A DNA stretch of 64,000 nt from positions 124,001 to 188,000 of the forward strand of contig NZ_BAABDF010000001.1 of NCBI RefSeq assembly GCF_039539485.1, read 5' to 3'. Position 1 is the stretch's first letter; every line of letters begins with the position of its first letter. Shown in pieces: positions 19,140 through 26,874 of the stretch. A model generated the notes under the pieces. It saw only the letters and a list, made by a program, of their open reading frames with translations, made no database searches and was not told the DNA's origin. A program made the position numbers and the translations under genes. The stretch comes from Celeribacter arenosi (GTDB lineage Bacteria; Pseudomonadota; Alphaproteobacteria; Rhodobacterales; Rhodobacteraceae).

Positions 19140-19692
19140 GGGCGGTTATATCGGCCACTGCGCGCACGGATGCAAATTCGCCGTGCAGGTGGGAGAGCGC
19201 GGTGTTGTGGATTGTGGTCGCATCGAGGGGCGGCAGGTCGGCCCATGTGGTGTCGGCGTTGCTCGTGAAGGCGGCGCAGGCGTCATGGGCCAGCGTGACA
19301 CAAAAGCCGAGGTTGGCGGCCATGCGGGTGGTGGTGGAGACGCAATGGGGCGTTGTCAGGCCGCAGATCACCAGATCGGTGATAGCGCGCTCGCGCAGGC
19401 GGGTTTCGAGGTCGGTGCCGATGAAGGCGGAGTTGACGGATTTGTCGATCACCGCTTCGCCGTCGCGGGGGGTGACCTGTGGTTTGAAGGTGGTGCCAGC
19501 GCCCGAGAGGGGCGATCCGGGCGTCGTGGAGATATGGCGGATGTGGAAAATGGCCCAGTCTTTGGCGCAGGCACGGGCACGTGCATGGGCGAGCAGGTCG
19601 CCCGCGCGGTCTTCGGCCTGCGGGTTATTGCGCGTGCCCCAGACGGGGGCGTCAAAGCCGGTCTGGATGTCGATGAGGATGAGGGCGTGCAT
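19132..19692 (-). CDS. Isochorismatase-like cysteine hydrolase (copy 1)
   Basis: A 186-residue member of the isochorismatase-like/nicotinamidase fold. The D-K-C triad is visible: Asp in LILIDIQTGFD (D8), Lys in VIDKSVNSAF, and Cys in CGLTTPHCVSTT. Substrates in the family include nicotinamide, ureidoacrylate and isochorismate; none can be chosen here. It overlaps recJ and is downstream of a paralogous gene, with which it shares the GSPLSGAG segment. Confidence 0.82.
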   Translation of the reverse strand: MHALILIDIQTGFDAPVWGTRNNPQAEDRAGDLLAHARARACAKDWAIFHIRHISTTPGSPLSGAGTTFKPQVTPRDGEAVIDKSVNSAFIGTDLETRLRERAITDLVICGLTTPHCVSTTTRMAANLGFCVTLAHDACAAFTSNADTTWADLPPLDATTIHNTALSHLHGEFASVRAVADITAHE

Positions 19693-19755
19693 GGTGTCTC
19701 CGGTTTGGCCAGAGGGTCACCGAGCGGGCGGGGAATGTAAAGCCTCGCGGCGGGG

Positions 19756-20307
19756 TTAGCGCGCGAGGATTTCGCCCAGAGTGCGCGCCGTGGCGATGCC
19801 GCTTTGCAGGCTGGCGATGGCGGCGTCGTGGACGGCCTGTGGCGTGGGACGGTCGGGGGTTTCCCATCCGGCCTCGCCCGCGCCGGTGAAGGCCGCGCAG
19901 GCCTCCGGCACCACGGTGACGTTCAGGCCGAGGGCGCTGGCGTCGCGCGCGGTTGCGCTCACGCAGGCGCCGGTGGGTAGGCCGCAGATCACCAGATCGC
20001 GCACATTGCGCAGGGCGAGGCGTTGGGCGAGATCCGTGCCGTCAAAGGCGGAGTGGGCGTGCTTTTCGATGACGGTTTCGCGCGCTTTCGGGGCGACCAC
20101 GGTTTTGAAGGCGACGCCCGCGCCCGAGAGCGGGCTGCCTTTGGCGTCCGAGACGTGGTGGACGTGGTAGACGGGCAGGTGGTTGCTGCGGAAATGGGCG
20201 AGAAGGCGGCCAGCGGCGGCCTCTGCACCGGGATTGTTGCGTGCGCCCCATGCCGGGTCGTCGAACCCTTTCTGGATGTCGATCAGGATCAAGGCAGTGT
20301 GGTCCAT
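19756..20307 (-). CDS. Isochorismatase-like cysteine hydrolase (copy 2)
   Basis: A 183-residue paralogue of the neighbouring gene, with Asp in LILIDIQKGFD, Lys in VIEKHAHSAF and Cys in CGLPTGACVSAT. Identity between the copies is spread along the length (PxWGxRNNP, GSPLSGAG, AFxGTDL, DLVICGL), which indicates tandem gene duplication with divergence. Substrate unknown. It is separated from copy 1 by 63 bp and from glpX by 27 bp, all on the minus strand. Confidence 0.82.
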   Translation of the reverse strand: MDHTALILIDIQKGFDDPAWGARNNPGAEAAAGRLLAHFRSNHLPVYHVHHVSDAKGSPLSGAGVAFKTVVAPKARETVIEKHAHSAFDGTDLAQRLALRNVRDLVICGLPTGACVSATARDASALGLNVTVVPEACAAFTGAGEAGWETPDRPTPQAVHDAAIASLQSGIATARTLGEILAR

Positions 20308-20334
20308 TGGCTTACCTCTCTGGGGCGGGTTGCG

Positions 20335-21312
20335 TTACTTTTTGTGGTGGGGCTCGGCGGGGTTGCGGTAGGTCATGCGGCGCATGGAGCCGGTTTTGGA
20401 GCGCATCAGGATGGTTTCGGTGGTCAGCCAGCCGGGTTCGCGTTTGATGCCGGAGACGATGGAGCCGTCGGTGACGCCGGTGGCCGCAAAGATCACATCC
20501 GAGGTCACCATATCGTCGCGCGCGTAGATGCGATTGAGGTCGCGGATGCCGGCCTTGTCGGCGCGGGCGCGTTCGTCATCGTTGCGAAACGTCAACTGGC
20601 CCCACATTTGCCCGCCCATGCATTTAAGAGCGGAGGCGGCGAGCACGCCTTCGGGGGCGCCGCCCGAGCCCATATACATGTCGATGCCGGTGGTGGGTTC
20701 GGCGCAGTGGATCACACCGGCCACATCGCCGTCGGTGATCAGGCGGATGGCGGCCCCTGTGGCGCGCAGCTCGGCGATCATTTCCTCATGGCGGGGGCGT
20801 TCGAGGACGCAGAGCGTGATGTCATGGGGGTCGACGCCTTTGGCCTTGGCCAGTGCGTGGACGCGTTCGGTGGGGGACATCTCGAGGGTGACGACGTTCT
20901 TTTTATAGCCCGGGCCGATGGCGAGTTTGTCCATATAGACGTCGGGCGCGTGCAGGAGCGTGCCGCGCGGGGCCATGGCGATCACGGTGAGCGCGTTGGG
21001 CATGTCCTTGGCGGTCAATGTGGTGCCTTCGAGCGGGTCGAGCGCGATGTCGACGGCGGGGCCGTTGCCGGTGCCGACCTCTTCGCCGATGTAGAGCATC
21101 GGGGCTTCGTCGCGTTCGCCTTCGCCGATGACCACGCGGCCGTGGATGTCGAGGAGGTTGAGTTGATCGCGCATCGCGTTGACGGCGGCCTGATCGGCGG
21201 CTTTTTCGTCACCGTGGCCGACGAAATCTGCCGAGGCCATGGCGGCAGCTTCGGTCACGCGCGCGAGACCCAATGACAAAAGGCGGTCGAAAAATGTGAT
21301 CTGGCGGTTCAT
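20335..21312 (-). CDS. glpX: Class II fructose-1,6-bisphosphatase
   Basis: A 325-residue GlpX-type phosphatase of gluconeogenesis, converting fructose-1,6-bisphosphate to fructose-6-phosphate. Metal-site segments are GHGDEKAAD, IGEGERDEAP and DIALDPLEGTT; GSGGAPEGVLAA is also family-specific. The ATG at 21312 (MNRQITFFDRLLSLGL) is preferred over an in-frame start at 21369 because AGGGA lies 9 bp upstream and the family begins at this motif. The upstream region carries three GCTAAC repeats, a candidate operator array. Confidence 0.92.
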   Translation of the reverse strand: MNRQITFFDRLLSLGLARVTEAAAMASADFVGHGDEKAADQAAVNAMRDQLNLLDIHGRVVIGEGERDEAPMLYIGEEVGTGNGPAVDIALDPLEGTTLTAKDMPNALTVIAMAPRGTLLHAPDVYMDKLAIGPGYKKNVVTLEMSPTERVHALAKAKGVDPHDITLCVLERPRHEEMIAELRATGAAIRLITDGDVAGVIHCAEPTTGIDMYMGSGGAPEGVLAASALKCMGGQMWGQLTFRNDDERARADKAGIRDLNRIYARDDMVTSDVIFAATGVTDGSIVSGIKREPGWLTTETILMRSKTGSMRRMTYRNPAEPHHKK

Positions 21313-21384
21313 CGGCGCGTCCCTGTTCAATTCGTTGCCACTCTGGTAGCGGGGGGAGGAGGCGCTCACAAGCGGGGCGTCTGA

Positions 21385-21434
21385 TGTGCGCGCTAACAGT
21401 CATCATGTTTACGCTAACTTGTTACGCTAACAGT
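21385..21434. promoter_or_regulatory. Repeated CGCTAAC half-sites upstream of glpX
   Basis: CGCTAAC occurs at 21391, 21412 and 21425, each inside an imperfect palindrome: TGTGCGCGCTAACA, TGTTTACGCTAACT and TGTTA-CGC-TAACA. They lie 70-120 bp from glpX, in the region divergent from the transglutaminase-like gene. The sites resemble LacI-type operators of form TGTTAGCGCTAACA. A TATAAT hexamer follows at 21434-21439 in the plus direction. Confidence 0.5.
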
Positions 21435-21595
21435 ATAATTCGTGATTTACGCTGCCCGGAAATGTGGTTCGGGGGGCGGAATCGCTTTTGGTGCGGATGA
21501 GGGTGCGGAACCATTGGCGGTTTCGATGCTTGGTGAGTGGGGTGCGGGTGGAATGCGCGCGCCTATGGATGCGGTTTTGGTGGGAAAGTTTCGGG

Positions 21596-22375
21596 ATGCA
21601 GATACAGATCGATGTAGCGATGGATTACGCGCTTGGGGTGGATCCGTTGGTCAATCTCGCCATAGAGGTGGCGCGCACGGACGGGCAGGACGTGATTTCC
21701 GACACCATTGCCATCGACTATTGCACGGTGACCCGTGTGGCAGGCGAGGGGGGTCTGGGCACGCGGATCTGGGCCGATGTGACCAGCCCGCGGATGGTGT
21801 TGCGCTATCAGGCCACCGTTGATGTGACGCGCGAGGTGAGCGCGCTCGACACGCTTGCCGCGGATCCGCGTCAGGAGTTGCCGGGGGATGTTTTGTCGTT
21901 CCTGCGCCCGTCGCGGTTGATCGAGTCCCACAGCTTTCTAGGCTTTGTCGAGCGCCGGTTCGGGCATCTGTCGGGGGGCGCGAAGATCGCGGCCATGCGC
22001 GACTGGATCGAGGCGGAGATGGAGTATTTGCCGGGGAGTTCGAATGCGACCACCAGTGCGATTGACAGTTTCGCGTCGCGCCAAGGTGTGTGTCGTGACT
22101 ATGCGCAATTGATGTGTGCTTTCGCGCGTGCGGTCGGGATTCCGGCGCGTTGTGTGTCGGTCTACGGATTGGGCGTGGATCCGCAGGATTTCCATGCGGT
22201 AGCGCAGGTTTGGCTATCCGGCGGGTGGCATCTGGTGGACCCGACGGGGATGGCGCGGCCCGATCATATGGCGGTCATCGCGGTGGGGCGCGACGCCGGT
22301 GACATCGCGTTTATGGAGACCGAAACACCGGCCGATCTGTATTATCAATCGGTCTCGGTGATGTCGGTGGCCTAG
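21596..22375 (+). CDS. Transglutaminase-like cysteine protease family protein
   Basis: A 259-residue protein with an N-terminal beta-rich domain (starting MQIQIDVAMDY) and a C-terminal transglutaminase-like core. The Cys-His-Asp triad is visible in GVCRDYAQLM, DFHAVAQVWL and WHLVDPTG. Bacterial members are usually cytoplasmic or exported peptidases/amidases of unknown substrate. There is no signal peptide. The ATG at 21596 is chosen because the domain begins there; the upstream in-frame extension is arginine-rich and unlike a protein. Ribosome-binding site is weak. Confidence 0.82.
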   Translation: MQIQIDVAMDYALGVDPLVNLAIEVARTDGQDVISDTIAIDYCTVTRVAGEGGLGTRIWADVTSPRMVLRYQATVDVTREVSALDTLAADPRQELPGDVLSFLRPSRLIESHSFLGFVERRFGHLSGGAKIAAMRDWIEAEMEYLPGSSNATTSAIDSFASRQGVCRDYAQLMCAFARAVGIPARCVSVYGLGVDPQDFHAVAQVWLSGGWHLVDPTGMARPDHMAVIAVGRDAGDIAFMETETPADLYYQSVSVMSVA

Positions 22376-22397
22376 GGGTCAGGTGGCCTAGGGGTCA
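22366..22397. repeat. 16-bp perfect tandem duplication at convergent gene ends
   Basis: GGTGGCCTAGGGGTCA occurs twice in direct succession (22366-22381 and 22382-22397). The first copy holds the stop codon of the transglutaminase-like gene and the second the stop codon of hom. Confidence 0.95.
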
Positions 22398-23705
22398 GAC
22401 GGCTTCGATGCGGATCGCGACGGGCGCCTCGGCGAGCACGCCTGTGGCGTCCATTTCCTCAAGAGCGTGATCGAGCGCGTGGCGCGATGTGGCGTCGGTG
22501 ACGATGAGAACTGGCGCGACGTCCGGGTTTTCGAGTTGGCCGTATTGGCGCATGCGGTCGATGGAGACGCCCGCATTGCCAAGCGCGGCTGCGATTTTCG
22601 CCAGCGCGCCGGGTTTGTCGACCAGAGACATGCGCAGGTAATAGGGCGCAGGGGTCGCGGCGACGGCGGATTTCGCCTTTACCAGTTCGCGCGCCGGTTG
22701 GCCGAAGGTGGCCAGACGCGTGCCGCGCGCAATGTCGATTACATCCGAGAGCACTGCGGAGGCGGTGGGGCCTTCGCCCGCGCCTGCGCCGCGCAGCACG
22801 ATCTGGCCGACCGCGTCGCCTTCGATCACCACCATATTGGTGGCGTTTTCGAGTTGGCCGAGGGGGCTGTTGTCGGGCACGAGGCAGGGTGTCATGCGCT
22901 GTTCGAGGCCGCGACCGGTCATCTGGGCGACGCCCAGCAATTTGATGCGGTAGCCCATGTCGGCGGCGTGGCGGATGTCGGAAATGGTAATGCGTTCAAT
23001 GCCTTCGAGGACCATGTCCGAAAAAGCGACCTGCGTGCCAAAGCCGATTGAGGCCAGCAGCGCGAGTTTGTGGCCCGCGTCGATGCCGCCCACGTCGAGT
23101 GTCGGGTCGGCTTCGAGGTAGCCGAGCGCATCGGCGGCGGCGAAGACTTCGTCGTAGGGCAGGCCTTCGTTTTCCATCCGCGTGAGGATGTAGTTACAGG
23201 TGCCGTTCATCACGCCGATGATGCGGGTGATGCGGTTGCCTGCGAGGCCCTCGGTGAGGGATTTGATGACCGGAATGCCGCCTGCGACCGCCGCCTCATA
23301 GCGCAGCACGGCGCCATTGTCCTCGGCCTGAATGGCGAGGTCCTGACCGTGCAGGGCGAGCATGGCTTTGTTGGCGGTCACCACGTCTTTGCCAGCCGAG
23401 AGCGCGGCCTCGGTTGCCGCCTTTGCGGGACCATCCGCGCCGCCCATCAGTTCGACGAAGACATCCACATCCTTGCGCAGGGCGAGAGAGACGGGGTCGT
23501 CTTCCCATGCGTAGCCGGAGATATCGACGCCGCGGTCTTTGTCGCGGGTGCGTGCGCTCACGGCGGTGATGACGATCGGGTGGCCGGTGCGTTTTGACAG
23601 CAGTTCGGCTTTTTGCTGGACGATCTTGATGACGCCCACGCCGACGGTGCCCAGACCCGCAATGCCGAGACGAAGGGGGGCTTTGGGGTCGAGAGTCTTG
23701 GCCAT
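22395..23705 (-). CDS. hom: Homoserine dehydrogenase
   Basis: A 436-residue NAD(P)-dependent enzyme converting aspartate semialdehyde to homoserine, on the path to threonine and methionine. It has an N-terminal Rossmann motif (GIAGLGTVGVGV), the central catalytic domain with GIMNGTCNYILTRM and EADPTLDVGGIDA, and a C-terminal ACT domain (starting near YYLRMSLVDKPG) for feedback control by threonine. Length is normal. Convergent with the transglutaminase-like gene. Confidence 0.95.
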   Translation of the reverse strand: MAKTLDPKAPLRLGIAGLGTVGVGVIKIVQQKAELLSKRTGHPIVITAVSARTRDKDRGVDISGYAWEDDPVSLALRKDVDVFVELMGGADGPAKAATEAALSAGKDVVTANKAMLALHGQDLAIQAEDNGAVLRYEAAVAGGIPVIKSLTEGLAGNRITRIIGVMNGTCNYILTRMENEGLPYDEVFAAADALGYLEADPTLDVGGIDAGHKLALLASIGFGTQVAFSDMVLEGIERITISDIRHAADMGYRIKLLGVAQMTGRGLEQRMTPCLVPDNSPLGQLENATNMVVIEGDAVGQIVLRGAGAGEGPTASAVLSDVIDIARGTRLATFGQPARELVKAKSAVAATPAPYYLRMSLVDKPGALAKIAAALGNAGVSIDRMRQYGQLENPDVAPVLIVTDATSRHALDHALEEMDATGVLAEAPVAIRIEAV

Positions 23706-23796
23706 GGGGCGCTCCGGAATTCAGCGGGGGACAAAGGAAATCTGGCGGTGGTGATAGACGGGTTGTGCGGGTCGCGCAACCGCTCTGGCATCTGGG

Positions 23797-24057
23797 TCAG
23801 ATGGGGGTGTTGGCCAAGTCGCGGGCGCGCGCTCTGAGGGCGGCGGCGCGTGCGGCGAGTTCGTCGGCCTCGGCGGTCCCGCGATCCACGTCGGATTGGG
23901 TGGTTTCGGTGAGCCCGAGGTCGTCGGCGGGCATCAGTTCGGGCCACTGTGCATTCGCGGGCAGGGGTGTCACGCGGCTGCTCAGATCGGGGCCACCATC
24001 GCAGGCGGCCAGCGCGAGCGGAGCGAGGAGCAGGAGGCGAAGGGGTGTGCGGGACAT
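23797..24057 (-). CDS. Small putative lipoprotein
   Basis: An 86-residue protein starting MSRTPLRLLLLAPLALAAC, a classic lipoprotein signal with lipobox LAAC (Cys19). The mature part ends in an alanine/arginine-rich helix (AARAAALRARARDLA). No family is recognised. The ATG at 24057 is favoured because the signal peptide begins there; a longer frame exists upstream. It lies 91 bp upstream of hom on the same strand and may be its operon partner. Confidence 0.6.
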   Translation of the reverse strand: MSRTPLRLLLLAPLALAACDGGPDLSSRVTPLPANAQWPELMPADDLGLTETTQSDVDRGTAEADELAARAAALRARARDLANTPI

Positions 24058-24226
24058 GCGCGGGCAACTCACGAGGGACCAAGAGGGGTGGATGGCGGGC
24101 AGGCCCGCATCCGCGCAGACCATAAAGGGCGCGCGTGCAGGGCGCAACGCGAGACGCGCTTCCTTGCGCCTTCCTTCCGCGCGCGCGGCGCGTTAGGTAG
24201 GGGCAGATTTGCCAGAAAGAGCGCCT

Positions 24227-24700
24227 ATGACCGTTTTGACCGTCGACCCCTCTCCCGCGCGCCGCAGTTTTGCGGTGGTGACCTTGGTTCTTCTCGCTTT
24301 GATCGTTCTGACGCTGGGGTTGCGGTCGGGTGAAATGGCGCTCGGCTATAGGGTGTTCATGATCGTGGTTGGTGCGGGGGCAGGGTATTTCGCCTGGGCC
24401 ATGTGGCAGGCGACGTCGCAGGGGCTGGTGCTCGACGAGGACGAATTGCGCGAAAGCGGCGGGCGGGTGATCTGCGCGCTGGCCGATATCGAAAAGGTCG
24501 AGCGGGGCACCTTTGCCTTCAAGCCCTCGAACGGGTTCCTCATTCGGGTGAAAACGCGCCAGGGTCGGGTGTGGGCGCCGGGCCTGTGGTGGCGAATGGG
24601 GCGTGTGATCGGGGTCGGCGGGGCGACCTCCGCGTCACAGGCCAAGGCCTTGGCCGATGTTCTGGCGGCGCGGATTTCGGGCGCGGGCCGGATTGATTGA
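24227..24700 (+). CDS. Hypothetical membrane protein
   Basis: A 157-residue protein with two N-terminal membrane segments (about residues 16-35 and 43-63) followed by a cytosolic beta-rich domain that resembles PH-like folds (LVLDEDELRES, GFLIRVKTRQGRVWAPGLWW). Family not identified with certainty. The ATG at 24227 has AGAAAGA before it and is preferred over a TTG at 24209. It lies 52 bp upstream of dnaG. Confidence 0.65.
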   Translation: MTVLTVDPSPARRSFAVVTLVLLALIVLTLGLRSGEMALGYRVFMIVVGAGAGYFAWAMWQATSQGLVLDEDELRESGGRVICALADIEKVERGTFAFKPSNGFLIRVKTRQGRVWAPGLWWRMGRVIGVGGATSASQAKALADVLAARISGAGRID

Positions 24701-24752
24701 GCTCTGCGCGAATCTCTCGACTCCGCTTGGCTGACGGGAGATAATCGCGGCT

Positions 24753-26696
24753 ATGTCATTGCCCCCCGGATTTCTCGACGAATTGCGCACCCGCCTGTCG
24801 TTGGCCGATGTGGTCGCACGCAAGGTCGTGTGGGACACGCGCAAGTCGAACGCGGGCAAGGGCGACATGTGGGCACCATGCCCGTTCCATCAGGAAAAAA
24901 GCGCCTCTTTCCACGTCGTGGACCGCGAAGGCTACTATTATTGCTTTGGCTGCCACGCCAAGGGCGATGCGATCAATTTCGTGCAGGAGACCGAGAATGT
25001 CTCCTTTATCGAGGCGGTCGAAATCCTCGCACGCGAGGCGGGGATGACGATGCCTGCCCGCGATCCGCGTGCCAAGGAAAAGGCCGATCTGTCCCAGCAA
25101 TTGGTCGAGATCAACGAAGCGGCGCTGCGGTTTTTCCGCCTGTCCTTGCAGCAGGGGATTGGCGCGGATGCGCGCGCCTATCTCGATAAACGCGGGATGA
25201 AGCCCGAGACGCGCGATAGGTTCGAGATCGGGTTTGCGCCGAACGGCAATGCGTTGATGCAGCATCTAAAAGCGCAGGGCATGGACCCTGTGCTGATGCA
25301 GCGCGCGGGGTTGCTCGGCAAACCCGACGACGGGCGCGATATGTATGATTTCTTTCGCGACCGGATCATGTTCCCGATCCGCGATGCGCGCGGGCGTTTG
25401 ATTTCGTTTGGCGGGCGGGCGATGGATCCCAATGCGCGGGCCAAATACCTCAACGGTCCGGCGACGACGCTGTTTGACAAAAGTGCGGCGCTTTACAACA
25501 TCGGGCCGGCGCGCGCGGCAGCGGGGCAGGGGCAGACCCTGATCGTGGCCGAAGGCTATATGGATGTGATCGCGCTGTCTGAGGCGGGGTTCGAGGCGAC
25601 GGTTGCGCCGCTCGGCACCGCCGTGACCGAGGGGCAGTTGGCGATGATGTGGCGGTTGTCGCCCGAGCCCGTGATCGCGCTCGACGGGGATACGGCGGGA
25701 CTGCGCGCGGCCTATAAGGTGATCGATTTGTCCCTGCCGTTGTTGAAATCAGGGCATGCGTTGCGCTTTGCCCTGTTGCCCGACAAGACCGACCCCGATG
25801 ATTTGATCAAGTCCAAGGGGCGCGAGGCGATGCAGGGCGTTCTGGACGGCGCATTGCCGATGGTCGCGCTGTTGTGGCGACGCGAGACCGAGGGCAAGAC
25901 GTTTGACAGCCCCGAGCGGCGTGCAGCGCTCGAGACCGCTTTGGCGAAAAGCACGCGGTTGATCGAGGATCAGATAATCCGGCGTCATTATGACGATGCG
26001 CTCAAGGAATTGCGGTGGAACCTGTTCCGTCCCGCCCGTGCGCCCCGGCCCACGAAGGGCAAATGGAACCCGCGTGCAGGTGCGCCGGTTGTGCCCACGG
26101 CGGGCACAAAGGCATCGGCCCTCGCGGCGGGGGATGATCGCACGGCGCAGGTGATGCGCGAGGCGGTTGTATTGGCGACGCTGTTGATGAACCCGTCGCT
26201 GATCGAGCGGTTTCTGGACCGTTTGGAGCGCCTCGACATGGTGTCGCCCGATCATGCACGTCTGCTCTCGGTCATCCTGCGTTATGAGGGGGCGGCGGTG
26301 TCGCAGGAATTGCGCGAGAGTGTCGTGGCGGCATTGGGGCGCGAGATCCTTGATCTGCTGATGGCGCGACCCCATGTGCAGATTGCACCACCGGTACGCC
26401 GGCCCGATCCTGTGACCGCGGCGGCGTGTCTGGACGAAGAATTGACGAAACTGCGCGCGCTCTATGGTGCGAAGACGACTTTGGACGAGGCCATCGAGGA
26501 TATGCTGGCCGCCGAGGACGAGGCCGTGACATGGCGGTTGGGCGAGGTCGCGGCGAGCCGGAACCGCGCCATCAAGGCAGAAACTGAAGAGACGATTGAA
26601 ACCGACATCGCCGACAACGGGTTGGAGATCAACCGGTCGGAACGTGACCGGTGGCAAAAGCTTCTTAACGAAATACATCCAGACAAGCGTCAATGA
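24753..26696 (+). CDS. dnaG: DNA primase
   Basis: A 647-residue primase that makes RNA primers for replication. The CHC2 zinc site is C43-H46-C64-C67. The Toprim catalytic core shows VAEGYMDVIAL and ALDGDTAGLRAA in the middle third. The C-terminal region would bind DnaB helicase. Followed by rpoD, the usual order of the macromolecular synthesis operon without rpsU. Confidence 0.96.
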   Translation: MSLPPGFLDELRTRLSLADVVARKVVWDTRKSNAGKGDMWAPCPFHQEKSASFHVVDREGYYYCFGCHAKGDAINFVQETENVSFIEAVEILAREAGMTMPARDPRAKEKADLSQQLVEINEAALRFFRLSLQQGIGADARAYLDKRGMKPETRDRFEIGFAPNGNALMQHLKAQGMDPVLMQRAGLLGKPDDGRDMYDFFRDRIMFPIRDARGRLISFGGRAMDPNARAKYLNGPATTLFDKSAALYNIGPARAAAGQGQTLIVAEGYMDVIALSEAGFEATVAPLGTAVTEGQLAMMWRLSPEPVIALDGDTAGLRAAYKVIDLSLPLLKSGHALRFALLPDKTDPDDLIKSKGREAMQGVLDGALPMVALLWRRETEGKTFDSPERRAALETALAKSTRLIEDQIIRRHYDDALKELRWNLFRPARAPRPTKGKWNPRAGAPVVPTAGTKASALAAGDDRTAQVMREAVVLATLLMNPSLIERFLDRLERLDMVSPDHARLLSVILRYEGAAVSQELRESVVAALGREILDLLMARPHVQIAPPVRRPDPVTAAACLDEELTKLRALYGAKTTLDEAIEDMLAAEDEAVTWRLGEVAASRNRAIKAETEETIETDIADNGLEINRSERDRWQKLLNEIHPDKRQ

Positions 26697-26768
26697 TGCG
26701 TTCGCGGCATGAGGCATCTTGGCAACGCTCTGGTGCGTGATGACGACAGGAAATAAGGGTATCAGGTA

Positions 26769-26825
26769 GCGAATCGTCGATTCGCGTGACATGATTCGCC
26801 GAGATTCGTTCCGCTGCCCTGATTC
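26769..26825. promoter_or_regulatory. Cluster of five GANTC sites and a 17-bp palindrome upstream of rpoD
   Basis: GAATC at 26771 and GATTC at 26779, 26793, 26803 and 26821 give five GANTC sites in 55 bp. The first two lie within the palindrome GCGAATCG-T-CGATTCGC (26769-26785). GANTC is the target of the alphaproteobacterial cell-cycle methylase CcrM. The cluster ends 50 bp before the rpoD start. Confidence 0.6.
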
Positions 26826-26874
26826 GGGTGCAGGCGGCACTGGTGCCCCAACCGTTAAAGGGAGAGCCGAACCT

